Made by a program: the position numbers and the translations under genes. The notes beneath the pieces were generated by a model. The model did not search any database, was not told the origin of the DNA, and saw only the letters and a list, made by a program, of their open reading frames with translations. This document shows positions 11,216-25,105 of a DNA stretch of 64,000 nt, piece after piece. Within the stretch, counting starts at the first letter, position 1; each line of letters opens with the position of its first letter. The DNA is from Bolinopsis microptera (lineage: Eukaryota; Ctenophora; Tentaculata; Lobata; Bolinopsidae), in contig NC_087080.1 of assembly GCF_026151205.1 (NCBI RefSeq), positions 753,812 through 817,811 on the forward strand. Reading direction: 5' to 3'.

Positions 11216-12774
11216 CAAAATTTAGTGCATCAAATTTAAAATTTTATTCCTTTATTTTAAATCATTCAATATAATAACTATCTTATAAGCCCTCCGTTTT
11301 GAAGTTTTAAATTTTAAATATATTCGCACTTTTATTTAAAATTCAATTTATTGTATAAGTCAATAACGGGCCGCCAAAGCCGCGCATTCTTAAAACATGA
11401 TTAAATTGTTTTGATTATACGTCAAATAGAAATAATTTAAAATTATCCGTGGTTTCTTTTTTTTAAATTAAATTATAAAATCTTACCTAATCCAGCTTAT
11501 GTAAATATTTACTTTTAGATCAAATTATATCATCATTCTAAATATTTACAATGCAACATTTCATATTATTTACTTACCAGCGTACTCCAGCCCTGCACGC
11601 TCCCGTTTCTTATGCGGCACGGCTCTCAAGCCGCGCCCACGCACGTATTATTTCGATACTTTTTGTTTCTAATACAATATAGTGTCAATGTGTCGTCTAA
11701 ATGTTCATGCTTTTGTGTAAAACCGCGAACTCAATTGAGATTTAGTGACAAGGATAAGGACCCAAGTGCTGACGGCTTTTTCTGGGACCCATGTGGACCA
11801 ATACAATCCTAATCTTAAATTATAAGGTAAATGGTATAGAATTGAAGTATTGCACAGGAAAAAAGATTTGGGGGGTTATCCCATTGCTCCCTGCTTTGGA
11901 ACGAACAGAACAAATTATTATTATTATTATTAAATCTAAAATAGCTAATAATTTAATTAAATTATTAACAGGCCCTAAACGTGGGCAATAATATTACGCT
12001 TTCTAAATTACATAGACAAATTGCAGTCTCCATTTTTCCCAATGTTGTTAAGTGTTCTCGTTCTAGATCTGTTTTGGTGTTTTGTGGGAGTTCCCAATTT
12101 GTTGGTTGAGAATGCTCTCAACATAACATACATGATGCTTGACTGCTTTATTGCCCCGGACAGGCACGGGGGGCAGGGACATCCCCAACACCGGGCGTTG
12201 GGGACATTGTGTTGGTCTGCTTCAGGAGTGTTAGATCTAGAGAAGCCACGCCAATCTCCTCTATGCTTCTAGCTCACGCCCCGGCAGCATGAGCCCTGGT
12301 TTCCTGCCACATTCGGGTACTCTGAAAATACAGAAAGTGTGTCGGATTTCGCGCGTCCAGGATCCTCCTCTTTTAATCTTTACGGTGTGTTTATTTATCT
12401 GAAGATGTTTGCAGAGTCTTTATTTCCTGATACTTTCTAGTTCTAGTTGGTAAATCCTGGAGAGCATCGTCCATGTTTTGACCCAAAGAAATTCGACTCT
12501 TTCTAATGGAATGCTGTTCTGTTGTGCTGCTTTTTGTTAAACATTCATCTAGATAGGAATGTGGTCAGCCCCACCCCAGCTCTTATTTTAGCTGCAGGTG
12601 AACTGGGTCTTGCACATTTGACCTCCAGACACAATAGGAGCTGGTGTACAGCGAGAATCACTCGAAGCTGTTGCAGATCAACAAGCATGTATCGCTAGGC
12701 AAATCGTAGTGATTGGTGGATAGTAAGGAATCTAGTTATTGGGAGAAAGGTTGTTATGAATTGCTATTATTAAA
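11216..12774. other. No gene seen between two LINE remnants
   Basis: AT-rich at the left and more mixed at the right, with a perfect hairpin TCCCCAAC/GTTGGGGA near 12180-12205 and an ATT microsatellite near 11916. Likely nested insertion material. Confidence 0.4.
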
Positions 12775-13155
12775 TCTTTAATAAGGACCTCATCTGGAGT
12801 ATGTGTCCCATTGTTGGAATCCAACTGCGGTCATGGGAGTTGGAGGGGACTGTTTGGAGCTGGAGAGCGTCCAGCAGGCGGTTTACCCGTCTGATTGATG
12901 AGGTGGGTACTTTCCTTACAGCCGTAGACCTGCGAAATCTCACATTTGACAACGCTGGCAGAGCGGCGAATACGTGGGGAACTTATTGAAGCTTTTCAAG
13001 GCTTATTAATGGTCATGATGAATTATTATGGTTCAGACTTGTTCAGACCAAGCAGATCAGGTCATAATTCTGGTTTCATCCAAATAAATGTAAAAAAGTG
13101 TGACAAAGGTCAGGGAATATCAGACGTCTTTTCTCCCGGAGCGAGCTTATTCCAT
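12775..13155 (+). pseudogene. Decayed LINE reverse transcriptase C-terminal fragment
   Basis: Frames joined across shifts give RPHLEYV..CWNP, LESVQQ, and TLAERRIRGELIEAFQGLL, the usual order of the C-terminal region of Jockey/CR1-type enzymes (LEY..W.P, E..Q...T.., ERR.RGDLI..FK). Broken by frameshifts. Confidence 0.7.
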
Positions 13156-13559
13156 ATTTGGATACAAACTCCATCCGGACGTCAGAACTCTGTGACAGTT
13201 TTTAGGTGTTAAAATAAAATTAGAAGGATATATGATAGTCGATAGATATGATTTCTAAACAGTCTTCACAACATGATTGTCTTTCTTTTGGAATGTTTCT
13301 AATGAAGTTTTAGTAAGAATTGAGGGAGCCACGTTATGTCAGTAATAAAGAGGAAACACTAACAATTATCTTTCGGATTCCACTCCTTATGTGGCAAAGA
13401 AGCGTATTTTTTTATAAATTTTTATTCCACTGGGAGTTTTTAACATAGGTATAATGTTTTGATACACCTGTACATCTCATGATGCTTGTTTTAATGACTG
13501 TGACATTTGATAATTAATCTAATGTGGTGGGGGCAATTATTTATTATATTTTTTCTTTA
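13156..13559. other. No gene seen
   Basis: AT-rich sequence with no coding or repeat signal. Confidence 0.4.
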
Positions 13560-13930
13560 ACACAGTGCGATGATAGTTTGTAGACATGTGTGATGACTGT
13601 GATGTCATAATATTCTTTAATTTTACTCCTACTTTACTTTACTGCGTGAACGACAGAAAATATCTTTAAATTATTCTTGCTTCTGAAATTTTGGCTCTAG
13701 TAATTAAAAAAATGCGGACATGTAATAGTAGATAACAATTAAATAGCGCCTGTGCGCGGCCGCCTACCAGCTGGTAACCTACGAATTTCTCGATCAATGA
13801 AAATTGTGCTGTGTGCGCGGCGTACCTGTTATGTGTTTGGAATTGAAATTGGAATTTATTTATGAATATCAACATTATGTATGATTGTTTCTGTGTGTAA
13901 ATAAAAAAATTCTTCTTTTTCCTAAATTTT
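13560..13930. repeat. Diverged copy of the dispersed repeat seen at 5155-5475
   Basis: Same order and orientation as 5155-5475 (CTGAAATTTTGGCTCTAGTA, the CGCGGC blocks, then the TTATTTATGAATAT end), with many single-base indels. The stretch 13563-13620 resembles 7340-7400 of the 3.2-kb repeat. Confidence 0.6.
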
Positions 13931-16900
13931 TCTTTCCTGTACGCAGGTTAAGGTAAGTATTATGTCAATTCGAAAATTGTAATGTAAAATTTAATTAACA
14001 ATTTTAACCTTTTCAGATACGTTGCTCTGCAAGTAAAAAATGCAAATGATAGTTTGCGCGGCGCGTCGACGCCTGCTTTGGTTATAGCAAGTCGGGAACG
14101 GGGATTGTTAGGTCCCATTTTCGCTGCCATCTAGACTATGACAATATAGGTTTTCACATGGCTACCCACCCATAAACAAATATATAAAAATGGATAAAAC
14201 CCTCCACCTTAGTGGGTCCTGTTATATGGCACGCAACTTTAATGCGCGGCGCTCATTTTGATTTTTAAAAAAAAATTTCTGCCATCATGGTACGGTGAGT
14301 TGTATCACGTAACGTGGTGACCCACACTGTCGCTTTCACTATTGTGGAGTTACGACGCGTACGATACAGGGGAGCGCGCACCCCGTGCGGCCGGGCGGTT
14401 CCTACAAACATTTGACAAATGGTGAGAGGACGCAAAGCAATATCTAACAAGCTTTTGAAGGTTTTTAGAGAGGACTGAGCTAAGAAGCTCCACAAAGAGG
14501 CCGATGCATTGAGATGCTTTGCCTACCCTTTGGCGTTGTGGCAACCCTGGGGACTTGTAGAGCAATGCCACTACTGGGCCGCGGCCGCGCATCTTCTCGC
14601 AACCACGCGTATGCAGTCGGCGAGATCCGAAGGATTGACCATATTGAATCCCACCCTGCGGAAAGATTGCCGGTGTGGTGAAATCGGAGTGACTGGTGAG
14701 TGGTGGAAGATGGTTGTAAGCAAGTGGACATGATCATGAGTCAAAATAAATGGTACGGCTTAATCATTGGTGGTAGGATATGCTGGTTCATTCAGTAGTG
14801 ATTATTTTTAAAAGAGCTGTCGGTCTATTACATAATTATGTATACTATTTTATTTTTCATTGATACAGGTTAATAACAAATCTGCTATGTTCGATTTGTA
14901 AACCTTGCGATTCGGGCAAGTCAGATCAAAAAGTTACTATACTCCCTTTTATTACTGACGTGGATCACAAGCCTGATTAAGAGACTTGGAGTACGCTAGA
15001 AAGTGGTTAGGACAGGATATACCAACGGCAAGAACTGTCTACTGAATGAACTTTTTATCTGTGTACCTGTTATCCCACATTTCAATACTTATATCTGAAC
15101 GTTCTAGTGTGTCATTTAAGGCTTAAGGTATGTTGAGATTCCAGAAGAATTAGGTTACATGAATATAGGCAAGAACAGAATAATAAGAATGATGCTGCAG
15201 TGTTCGTGGGGATTATGCTACTGATGGGTGCAGGTTTGGTACACTAATAGACATCATGACTATACCAGGTGGAGCCACTACGCCAGATGACTGGTATGAA
15301 AAAAACCTAAAAAAACCTTGTGTACCCCTCCCGACTGGGTATCTTGGTCCTGTTTGGGTATACTCTACTTCATGATGCTCTTTATGCCTTTTAAAGTCTC
15401 CGGAAAATTGGCTTTAGCCTGACTCTTACTCTCGGATGGTGTTCTTGGTTCAGATAACCTGAACTTTACATGGCCTTTAATTTCTTTATTGGACGTCAAG
15501 CTGGGCGGTTTTATTGATATACTTCTAATGCTTGTCTTCTCATCTGGTAAACAAATCAGTTTTTCCTAACAATAGATTACTCAGCATGGCTCCTTCTGCC
15601 TTAACCATACTTGGTGTGCGAAAACCTTCACCAGCTATCTCAAACTAGGCCCCTTTTGGACACTAAAACCCTGTAACATATTCATTGCCATTCAATAGAC
15701 GCTAAATGGAGTATTAGCGTGCCATTGCATTTTGTGTTTTACCTAGACACTCATTTGTTGAGTCTATTCTCTGAGATATATTAAATTTAGTGGCCACGGA
15801 CAATGATATCCTCCTCTCACAATATTTTAGTTATGAAGGCATTTCACGTTAATTCTAGCATTCTTGACAAAAACCTTAACCCTAATTTTGACATCCAATT
15901 CTGCAGTGAATGGTCGGGTTAATTTTCTTATGTTTGTACAAGATTTATCATGATGGTTACTATACTGTGTGCCAAAAGAAATTCTAAGTGACACTTCTTG
16001 TTTAAATCTACAATTCTTTACGACTATTATCTTGCAATGAAAATTACCTGTTGTATTTAAGATACCAATTTGGTTGAATATTACAGACGATTACCATTGA
16101 TTTTTAACAAATACTTTTGCAATTAATCAGTTTTCTTGTTTTCTACCTACAAATAATTTTTTATTAAAATATGCTATGTTCCGATTTTAATTAAATTTTT
16201 AAACCTTTTGAAAAAAATTCATATTCCTTAATTATTTATCAGTTCAATTGTTTTATTTGACTCCAAAACCCAAATTTTTTGAGTATAATGCCATGATTTT
16301 TGAAGATGTTTTGCGTTTTTTTAGTCTATTAAGCCTCAGAGCTTGCGAGAGGGTGAAGTAGATGGGGAGGTAAAATATGGAGGAAGGAGGGGGAAAACAG
16401 TTAAAATAGCTAAAGGGTAATTGTGAGATTGGAATGGAAGTGTTTCTTTCCCTGTTTTAGTTTGTGTTACAACCCTTTGGCCTTTTAAAACAACCTAACC
16501 TTCAGTCGACCATGACGTACATCTCATGAAATGTCAACACCTTAGCTGTCGGGTTATACTGTGGTATTGAGATATGGACCCCTTTACGGAGAGACCGGTT
16601 AAAAAGCCGGATTGAGCTGATTTGGACACAGTCTACAACAAGAACGGTGTTTTATTGTTCTTTTAGATAAGGACTTTCTGAGTTCATTTGGTAAGATTTT
16701 ATATCAACCCCCTTTTTAGTAAGTATATTGTATTATCAAGTATTTGATTTAAAGCTAATCTTGATTTGCTGCAGCTCATGCTTTCCCCAACCGTTGCAGT
16801 TAATTGGGGTTTTAGTAGATAGATATTAGTAAGTATCTTTGATTTCGATTTCCAGTACATAAACTACTAAGTAAAAGCATCAATAAATCAGAACGGATAC

Positions 16901-19181
16901 AACGAATAATTATATTATGTAAACTATCTATCTTACAGGACTACAGATTCCCGCAAGAAGTACAAAACCAGATTAGCTGCTCGTGCTTGGACACACTAGA
17001 CTACCCTTATTGGTATTAGCTGGAATATGCTTCAACCCTAAAGCAGTACGTAATCTAACTATCAACTTTTCAATCAAACCATGGGGGATTTTTCTAAGTA
17101 TCATAAAATGATGTGATTTTTACGACTTAAAATTAATCAAAACAAGTTATCTATACCATTTGGCACTCTATTTAATTATTAGAACATCATTACCTATTAT
17201 TATTTAAATATTATTTGATTTAATATTAATTTATTTAATACTTAACCCTGGTTCTCCCTAAGGTATCACAGGCAGTAGCTTCAGGGACACCCACACATTA
17301 GAGATATACCTTCCCCTGTATTAGTTATATCTACTTATGTCACCTACTACATTTGCCTCCTCCATGAACTCCGGGATATGTTCACCTATTCTGTTGTTAG
17401 AGGTTAGTTTGATGAGAGTTTAATCTGAGATTTGTTTAATGTTTATACATTTTTACTACTGAAACAGCGACAATTCAATCTATTTGGACATCATATTTTC
17501 ATTTTTTCATAACTAGAAGGTGCTTCATAAATTCATCATTATTGATCGTGATGGCAAGATTCCTCTCTCGGTGGTGATTTTGTAAGTAAGATTTGTTCGT
17601 TACTTTAAACAATTGATTTGCGGACTTATAACAATCGAATATTCTGGTGCATTTCGCTTCTCGTCTGTTTAGCAAATGCGCGGAAATCCATCATAGTTAG
17701 GCGGGAAATTTTCATTGTAAGGCGGGAAAATTTCATCACGTCGTGATAAATAAAATTCCTCGTTGAAATGTTTCGTACGCGTAGGGCGCGAGGTATTTTT
17801 TAAGTATTTTTAACAAATCCACGGTGCGCGCGAAGGTAGGTATTTGGAGGTTGTGTGAGCTGGCAGCAAGATGTTAGACCTTGCTGCAGGCCCTGCAGCC
17901 AGATGATATGACCTTGCAGCGAGCTCATATTGAGCTCGCGACCAGATGATACGACCTTGCTGCGAGATGATATTTTTGACAGGGTATACAGAGCAGGGAC
18001 AATATGGAATACAGTACGACAAAATCTCATGCTAACTACATTCACCTGTTATAAGCCCAATCACCTCAAATCATCCATAAGAATCACCATCACTCACACT
18101 CAAAAGGAAGGAGAACCAAATGACTGGAATTTAGCCTTAAACAGCGTTCGACAAAATTCAAAAACTTTAAAATTGACCTTGCCTAGATTACTTAAGCTTG
18201 AAAAAGCGGTAATATCTTAGCAAAATATAACTTGCAGCAGCCCCATACGATACCTTGTCATGAACATAATATCGAAACTACCTCTGTGATCACATCTTTC
18301 TCTGGGTGCAAAATGAATATATATATAGGTTTATTAGTTTTATAGAAATTTAAAAGTTCTATAGAAATTTATTATATAAGGATTATAAACATTTTGTTTG
18401 TGTGTTTTGTGTTATGCATTTTTATACCTATTTTAGAAGAGATTTTTATAGAATGTTACAAGTGCAGTAGGGTCAGTTTCAGACGAATTAAGCATAAATG
18501 ACATCATTGCCATGTCTGAAGTGGTTTGTAAATGGGCCATTGTTAGCCCCAAGCGTTTTGGTCCCTCATTCCTGCCACTCAGCATTGCCTACTGTAAAGT
18601 AGAAATTTTTCTAAGATAATAGAGAAACTGACCTTGTCTCACTAAATTCAACCACTTACCATAATTAAAATACTAACAACCAAATAAAGTTTTTTAAATA
18701 ATTATATACAATCACCAAAAATATTTCCTCAAGTTTACTTCTAGCTAACTAATTCGTGGTTTAAGCTCTTATTTTATTTATGATTAAAGGAATGTAAAAT
18801 AAAACTTTTCGTTTCATTGAAAACTTTTCGTTTCATTGATTACCCAATTACGACACCGTAATCGGACTCTCTGCACGATTCCCATAATGCGGATCTAACC
18901 TCAACCCAATCACCTGATCACACGTAATGAACAAACTTGTTATGCTCCATATCTCGGTCATCTGAGAAGCTACAACTCTCATTTTTTCAGGACAAACGTA
19001 ATTTAAAATGCTTTGAAAGAGCTCTATCTTCTTAAACGTATAGATATTGTGTAATTTTGTCGTTGATTTAATTTTATTACTGATTTAATCTTATTACTGA
19101 TTTAATTTTATTACTATCTATTACATGTTCATGTTAAGCCATTTATTTATTAAAAGCTATCACAACGGATTAATGAATGAA
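13931..19181. other. 5.2-kb region with no supported gene
   Basis: No frame with codon or family support on either strand. It holds a GC-rich patch at 14340-14620, a short internal repetition at 17870-17975 (CCAGATGATA..GACCTTGC twice), and tail-like tandem duplications at 18799-18838 (AAAACTTTTCGTTTCATTG twice) and 19070-19118 (TGATTTAATTTTATTAC three times). Likely old transposon debris. Confidence 0.45.
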
Positions 19182-20378
19182 TAATCGCAAATTTTGATTA
19201 CATAATCAACGAAAATTGTCCAATTGGTATTTCGAAAATCGGTAAAAAATTAAAATTTTGATTACGTAATCAACGACCAAAACCCCCTCATGTCATAATG
19301 TTTACTTTACTTTACTTTACTTTTACTCAGATTCTCTTCAATAGTCTCCTCGAAACACATTCTTAGTTCGATCCTCTTCTGATATAACATTCTGCACAAC
19401 CTTTTTCAACCTCTCTTTTGTAGGTTTATAACCTACCAGGACGCGCGCCGAGTTGGAACAGATATTTTAAGAGTATCACCCGTTAACCTCTCTTCAGTAA
19501 GTACAGGTGCGGCTTTTGAAACAGCTTGACTGTACAGTATGTGATTATCCCAGTATGTGATTATCCCAGTATGTGATTATCCCAGTATGTGATTATCGCA
19601 ACTTGAATAGTGTCCTAAACGGCGGTCTAGACGGTGAAGTGTACGGATTCCAACTGCTTCGATTTGATTTCAAGAAGTTCAGCCTACAGCTTGATAACAG
19701 TACTTTGCGACCGAATAAGATCGCTCTTCAACTCCTCCATATCTTTCTTGATGTCCAGAAACGTATTTACAAGATCACTGGTTGTCTGATACGCACAATA
19801 CAAATATTTTATTAAAATTGTCTTTTCTCAAAAAATTGTCTTTTCTTTTTACTAAAACTGACTTCACTGGCTTTTTGAACGTTTCAACTGAAAACTCTGA
19901 TTTATTGACACAGTTCATAGCTTCCGCGAGTTCAGTGGCCCAACCGTTATAGATCTCATGCTCTTCGGTAATATACGCAGAGTAACCTGAAAATCTTTGA
20001 AATGTATTCATTTCATCATCATCTATCGTTTGTAGGCTTATAACCTACCAAATATTTTACGAGTATCACCCGTTAATCCATCGTGTACTTGTACTTGTAT
20101 AAAGTAAAAATACAGTACCAGCACAATGCTGAATGCAATGGCAGTTATAATGTAGTGATAAATTAAAAATAAGAGAGCTATGTTATCAACACGTAACAAA
20201 ACTGCAATCACAAAAACTGCAAACAAAAAGAAAACAAAAAAAAATTGTATTTACCACAAAACAATTTAACTGGTGAAACTTGTAAAATATTTTTTTCAAA
20301 TATTAACCGTCGACGAGTCCAACTCGTAACCTGGTAGGTTATAAACTTACAAAAACAATCAATATATATTATGTAATA
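19182..20378. mobile_element. Dispersed 3.2-kb repeat, copy 2, left part
   Basis: Matches 7157-8575 of copy 1 in order. It lacks the homopolymer runs, the 23-bp tail-like insert and the GC-rich blocks of copy 1, so each of these marks an insertion or deletion after the copies separated. Its right end is broken by the LINE-containing insertion. Confidence 0.75.
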
Positions 20379-22483
20379 TTCAGAATAAAACAAATATTCA
20401 GAATAAAACAAATATTATATTCAAATCTCTTTATTCAACAATATTAAATCATTATAGAACCTAATTTGTGGCTTGATCGTTATGTTAGGGCTATTCTGTT
20501 AGCTGATGCTGACAGGCACTGCATGGGGCAGAGACTTAGGACCATTACGCTGGAGGCTTACAATGACCCTTTTTGAACCCCATGGCAGTGCTAGTTTTAT
20601 TATGGTACAAATTGTAAATCGAAGTTATGAAAACGATCAAGTCACTCCTGTTTTACACTATCAACAGCTACTTAAAACAACCTAGATTGTACAACTCACT
20701 TTGAAGATTAAACTGTTAAGTGATGAGTGATTGGGCTCATTAAACATTTTAGTAGCGGAGACATGCGGATCAGCTTCTTGAGGTTCTAATAGTTCTTTTC
20801 TTATTATATATGAACGACATAATAAACTTATTCTTCTTATTATATATGAACGACATAATAAACTGTTACAAAGGCGATGAATGCAAATTTGTGCTCTATG
20901 CTGATGACACAAATATATTTATCACTGGACCGTCCAAAGAAGCAACATACTTGAAGGCCAATAAAGTTCTTGATTTCGTATGCAAATTCATGAGAAGTAA
21001 TCTCTTACATATAAATATGTCTAAATGCTGCTACATACATTTTCTACCTGCATACGAATCTGATGAAACCTGCGCCAGGGTTAGGCCGTATGCCAATGAA
21101 CATGACAAATCACAAGGAATATTTATAAATGGACACAAAATTGTCAAGGTTAGCAACACCAAATTTCTTGGTGTAGTAATTGATGAAAAACTTAGCTGGG
21201 GCCCACATATAGAATATCTAAGAAAAAAAATTAGATCCACTACAGGAGCACTTAACAGGATTAAACATTCAGTTCCAGGGGAACACTACCAAAAAATATA
21301 CTCTGCATTATTGGAATCACATCTTGCTTACGGAATAAGTGTTTGGGGCTCAGCTCTCAAAGACCAACCAAACGATAAGCTGTTCATAACTCAGAAACGT
21401 TGTATAAGAATCCTTTTTGGAGACCTAAATGCATACCTCGACAAACATGCCACTTGTGCACGAGCCAGACCTTATACAAAACAGAGGTTAGGAGCTGCTT
21501 TTTTCGAAAAAGAGCACACCAAGCCCATTTTTAATCGACTAAAATTGCTTACTGTTCAAAACTTGTACAAATACCACTGTATATCTGAGATATTTCGAAT
21601 TATGAAATTTCGCACTCCATACTCGTTGTATTGTACTATAGACTCATCAAAACGTGATACAAGCAATGTCATAATCCTCCCAAGAAAAACCAACACTTTT
21701 CTTTATATAGCCTCCAAATTGTGGAATAGCATACATAATTTTCTAGACAAATGATATTTCGATATTATTGCTGCAGCAGATACAAATACCAACATTATTA
21801 TATTCCCAAACGTTTGAACCTTTAAATTAACTAGGAAAGTCAATCCTCAACTTGACTTTTACTGTTTTAAACAGATATGATGATATTAACTTAATTTATT
21901 ATTATTATTATTATTATTTTTTTAAACATACTCCTTCTTAGTGTGGTGACTTGGGGTCCATAAATATAACAATACAAGCTGATAAACCAAAAAGAACAAC
22001 TGGGGTAGGTAGGTAGCCCTGGTGGGTGCGTAAACTTTACGGTCTGCTCTCTCCAAGATCAGCCTGCTTCTCCATTTTACCGTGAAGCCTAATTTCTAGT
22101 TTTTATAAAATATACAATGCAAGTGCAGGTTTACTAATCTTAATCTACTTAACAACTCAATAGCCCAAGTCACCATACCCGTAGTATATTCCATGGTAAT
22201 AGAAGAGCTTTAAAGTTTTTCAAATTGTTGCTATAATTGATTTAAATAAAAATTTGTTGTTTTCTTGAAATTTGTTGTTTTCTTGAGTTCATTCAGACAA
22301 GAAGTTTTATTTTTTCAAATTTAGTCGTTCAAGCTGCCTGAGTTCAGAAAGTTTGCCAAAGGGGCCCAGGTATTCTTGTCACCTTTACCCTGAGACGAGA
22401 GAATGACTTTTTTTACCTTTGATTTGAATACACCATGAGTGATTTCAAGGTCGTTCAGTGCCAACATCTGACGGAATGAAGAT
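20379..22483 (+). mobile_element. 2.1-kb insertion carrying a 5'-truncated LINE
   Basis: Absent from copy 1 of the host repeat, where the flanks are contiguous near 8575-8590. The left edge has ATTCAGAATAAAACAAAT twice in tandem (20383-20410). The LINE part begins near 20800 with a 33-bp tandem duplication at the truncation point. AAATTTGTTGTTTTCTTG occurs twice in tandem at about 22250-22287, which may be the LINE 3' end. The stretch 20420-20800 holds no gene I recognise. Confidence 0.6.
20810..21754 (+). pseudogene. 5'-truncated LINE ORF2 (reverse transcriptase C-terminal third)
   Basis: An open 314-residue stretch that begins inside the reverse transcriptase just before YADDTNIF and runs to a normal stop. 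It aligns throughout with the C-terminal thirds of the ORF2s at 273-3617 and 27720-31115, including KFLGVVIDEKLSW, ESHLAYGISVWG and the CARARP block. The endonuclease and the first catalytic Asp motif are missing, so it cannot act alone. The opening residues MNDIIN.. are repeated because of a 33-bp duplication of the 5' junction, so the first visible Met is not a real start. The lack of stops points to a recent insertion. Confidence 0.85.
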
Positions 22484-25105
22484 GTTGAATAAATTCAAAT
22501 TTCAAATCCAACAATGTATATACAGCCCGCCGCGCACACAGCCATACATTTTTGAGAAATCCTTAGGTGCGGCTGTGAGCGCCGCGCGCAGGATCTATTA
22601 ATTTTTTTCCATCGCCTAAAAAGGCAATAGATGGTTAGAAGTGGTAGGATTTGAGAATGGGTATAGTGGGTATAGGTTTTTCGTGGTGTCACAAAGCAAA
22701 ACATGCATTAACCTTCGCAAACACGTGCTCCTTTACAAATTATTACGTGATGTCGCGCGCACGCATTTCACAATGCTTTTATGTCAAGCATCAAGGTGTA
22801 CTCTATACCAAGAATCGAGCTAATAAATCGTGTACGTCGCGCATGTATATCTCTTTTCGCTATTATACATTTTGATTCGCATTGATATTTGTCGTTTAAG
22901 CTTTCGTTAACTTCATGCGATACAAACTTCTCATTTTGTTGTGGGTGCTTGGCTCCCGATATTAGTAATCCGTTATGTTGTTGTATAAATTATGATGTTA
23001 TGACTATCATGTTGAACATGATTGCGAATAGATTGATTAATTATATTTAGATGATTTGATCCATTGAGATCTGATCCATCGATACATGATTGACTATTTG
23101 AGGACAGGATCATGCTAGCCGTACACTAACAAGCTGTAACAAGCTGCCAATCACATCACAGCCTACATTACACACAGGAGAGCGGTATGAATTTCGGACA
23201 GATGTCTTTTTTTCTGGTAACATATTGAGTCGGACAAGAGTCGCTGTCGGACAGATGTCCTTTTAACTGCATCATGCATATCACCGCACAGGCTGCGCTA
23301 CGGTGTCCGGTCGTTTAACTTTCGATTCAAATAATTGACAACGGCATCGTTAATTGTAATTAATTACGGTCGATGGAAATCTAGCGTCCGCTAACCGGCG
23401 CAATTCTTGTTATTTTACAATTACAAATTACATGTAACATGTATTAATTACAACAGCCAAAATTTCAGGAGCAGAATAATTTAAATTTTTTTTCGTTTGC
23501 GCAGTATGAGCCGTGAACACTGCGATGCCATACAACGTATGACAAATAATTACTACACTTCAAAATATTATATACAATATACTAAAATAAATGTTCGTAG
23601 AAGAAAGTATTTGACGTATTGACTTGACTGGCGTTTACTAAATACTAGTCACTTGATTTCAAAATGAAACTGAGGTTGACCATTGTTAATGGTCTGGCCC
23701 GGTGCGCGCTACTTCGTAGCACGTCACAGGGGGAGCTGAAACCAGGTTTTCGATCAAACGCTGCCATGTGTAGTCAAACGTTGCCAAAAGTTGCTCTCGT
23801 CCAATGAAGTCGCTGCATTATGTAAGCCAAGCTCCTCATATGAATATATGTAATTCAATTATGCATACTAACTTGCAAAATGCAGCGATTTCATTGGACG
23901 AGAGCAACTGTTGGCGACGTTTAACTACAAATGGCAGAATTTGATCGAAAACCTGGTTTCAGACCCCCCTGTGACGTGCCATCGAGAAGAAAGCGGCGCG
24001 CGCTTTTTCAAAGAAATTTAGACGAGTAACATCTGTCAAAATTGAGGTTAAAAATGCAATTACCAAAAAGCACTGGTTCTAAATTTTTACTGAAAAAAAC
24101 TGTTTCAAAAATATCAAAATATCAATATAAAGCAGCCTTCACCTAACCATGTGCTTACGCGCCACTGCGGGCGTGCTTGTTTCCCAAGCCGGGAGGCGGG
24201 CGCACGCCACTTCAAGCGCAAGGGCTCTGGATAGAGCAAAAGCACTTATATTTGCATTATATTTGCTTTTCAAAATCCTGTTCAATTAAGTTATATTATA
24301 CAATTTTAGTTCTGGCGAGGATGCCTTGGCAGTTTTCAAGTATCCACGAAACCTTTCATCATGTCGTGACTGATTTGAGTGGAGACCTTAGATTTTGAGG
24401 AAGATGAGTGTGTTAAGCTGTATTTGGCGAGAAGCTTTGAGATATTGGTATACCAAGAAAGGCCCAGCATGATCTGCTCGTGAAATGCAGCACAGTTCGT
24501 TTTGAGTGCTTTCAAGGCGACTAAATTTGGCGCTCACAGCTGTCCTCATGATCATGTGATCGCCGCATGAGGTTCTGTAAATGCGCAGGGCACCTTCGAG
24601 CTTATATTATTCACCTTACTGAGGCAGTCAACCAACGTGCGACTTTATTTTTATGATATGATATGTTTTGATTGTTATCAATAAATACCAAAATTTAAAC
24701 TTGTTTTCCTAAAATTTGTTTTCCTATAGTAATCTATTGCAAGTTTGCAGGCTTCGAAGAGTAGGGGGTGGCACCTGCTTTCGTGATCCCAGCAACCTAT
24801 ATTAATGCTTTTAAATGGATGGACAATGACCAGTTAATAAACTTTAGGTGGAATTTTTCATAGTGGTATTGTTCAATAAATTTCAGGGTATGCTGGTTTT
24901 TGAGTGGAGGCATAAGACTTGACAGCCATTAAGCAGGATTGGTTTTTATTAAGGAGTCAAATAGAATATTAAGGGCATGGTGAGAGAGGGCATCCTTAAC
25001 TATATTTCCTTTGAGGCCATAGAGAGCACGAAGAGCCTTAGCCCTCAGCTCAGTATTTGCTGCTGTAAATGATCCATTTCTCTTTTCTCATTTGGAAGCA
25101 GAAAA
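22484..25105. mobile_element. Dispersed 3.2-kb repeat, copy 2, right part
   Basis: Collinear with 8587-10410 of copy 1. It contains about 800 bp absent from copy 1 (22605-23408) and the 249-bp MITE at 23725-23973, and lacks two shorter blocks of copy 1. The ~800-bp extra segment holds no gene that I recognise. Confidence 0.75.
23725..23973. mobile_element. 249-bp fold-back MITE with ACGT flanks
   Basis: Begins CACAGGGGGAGCTGAAACC and ends with the near reverse complement GGTTTCAGACCCCCCTGTG. The inverted arms pair for about 95 bp with few mismatches around a short AT-rich centre. ACGT flanks both sides (23721-23724, 23974-23977), and the empty site in the paralogous repeat near 9160 has a single ACGT. 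It has no coding capacity, so it is a non-autonomous DNA transposon. ACGT is palindromic, so the duplication could be 2 or 4 bp; I cannot place the superfamily. Confidence 0.88.
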
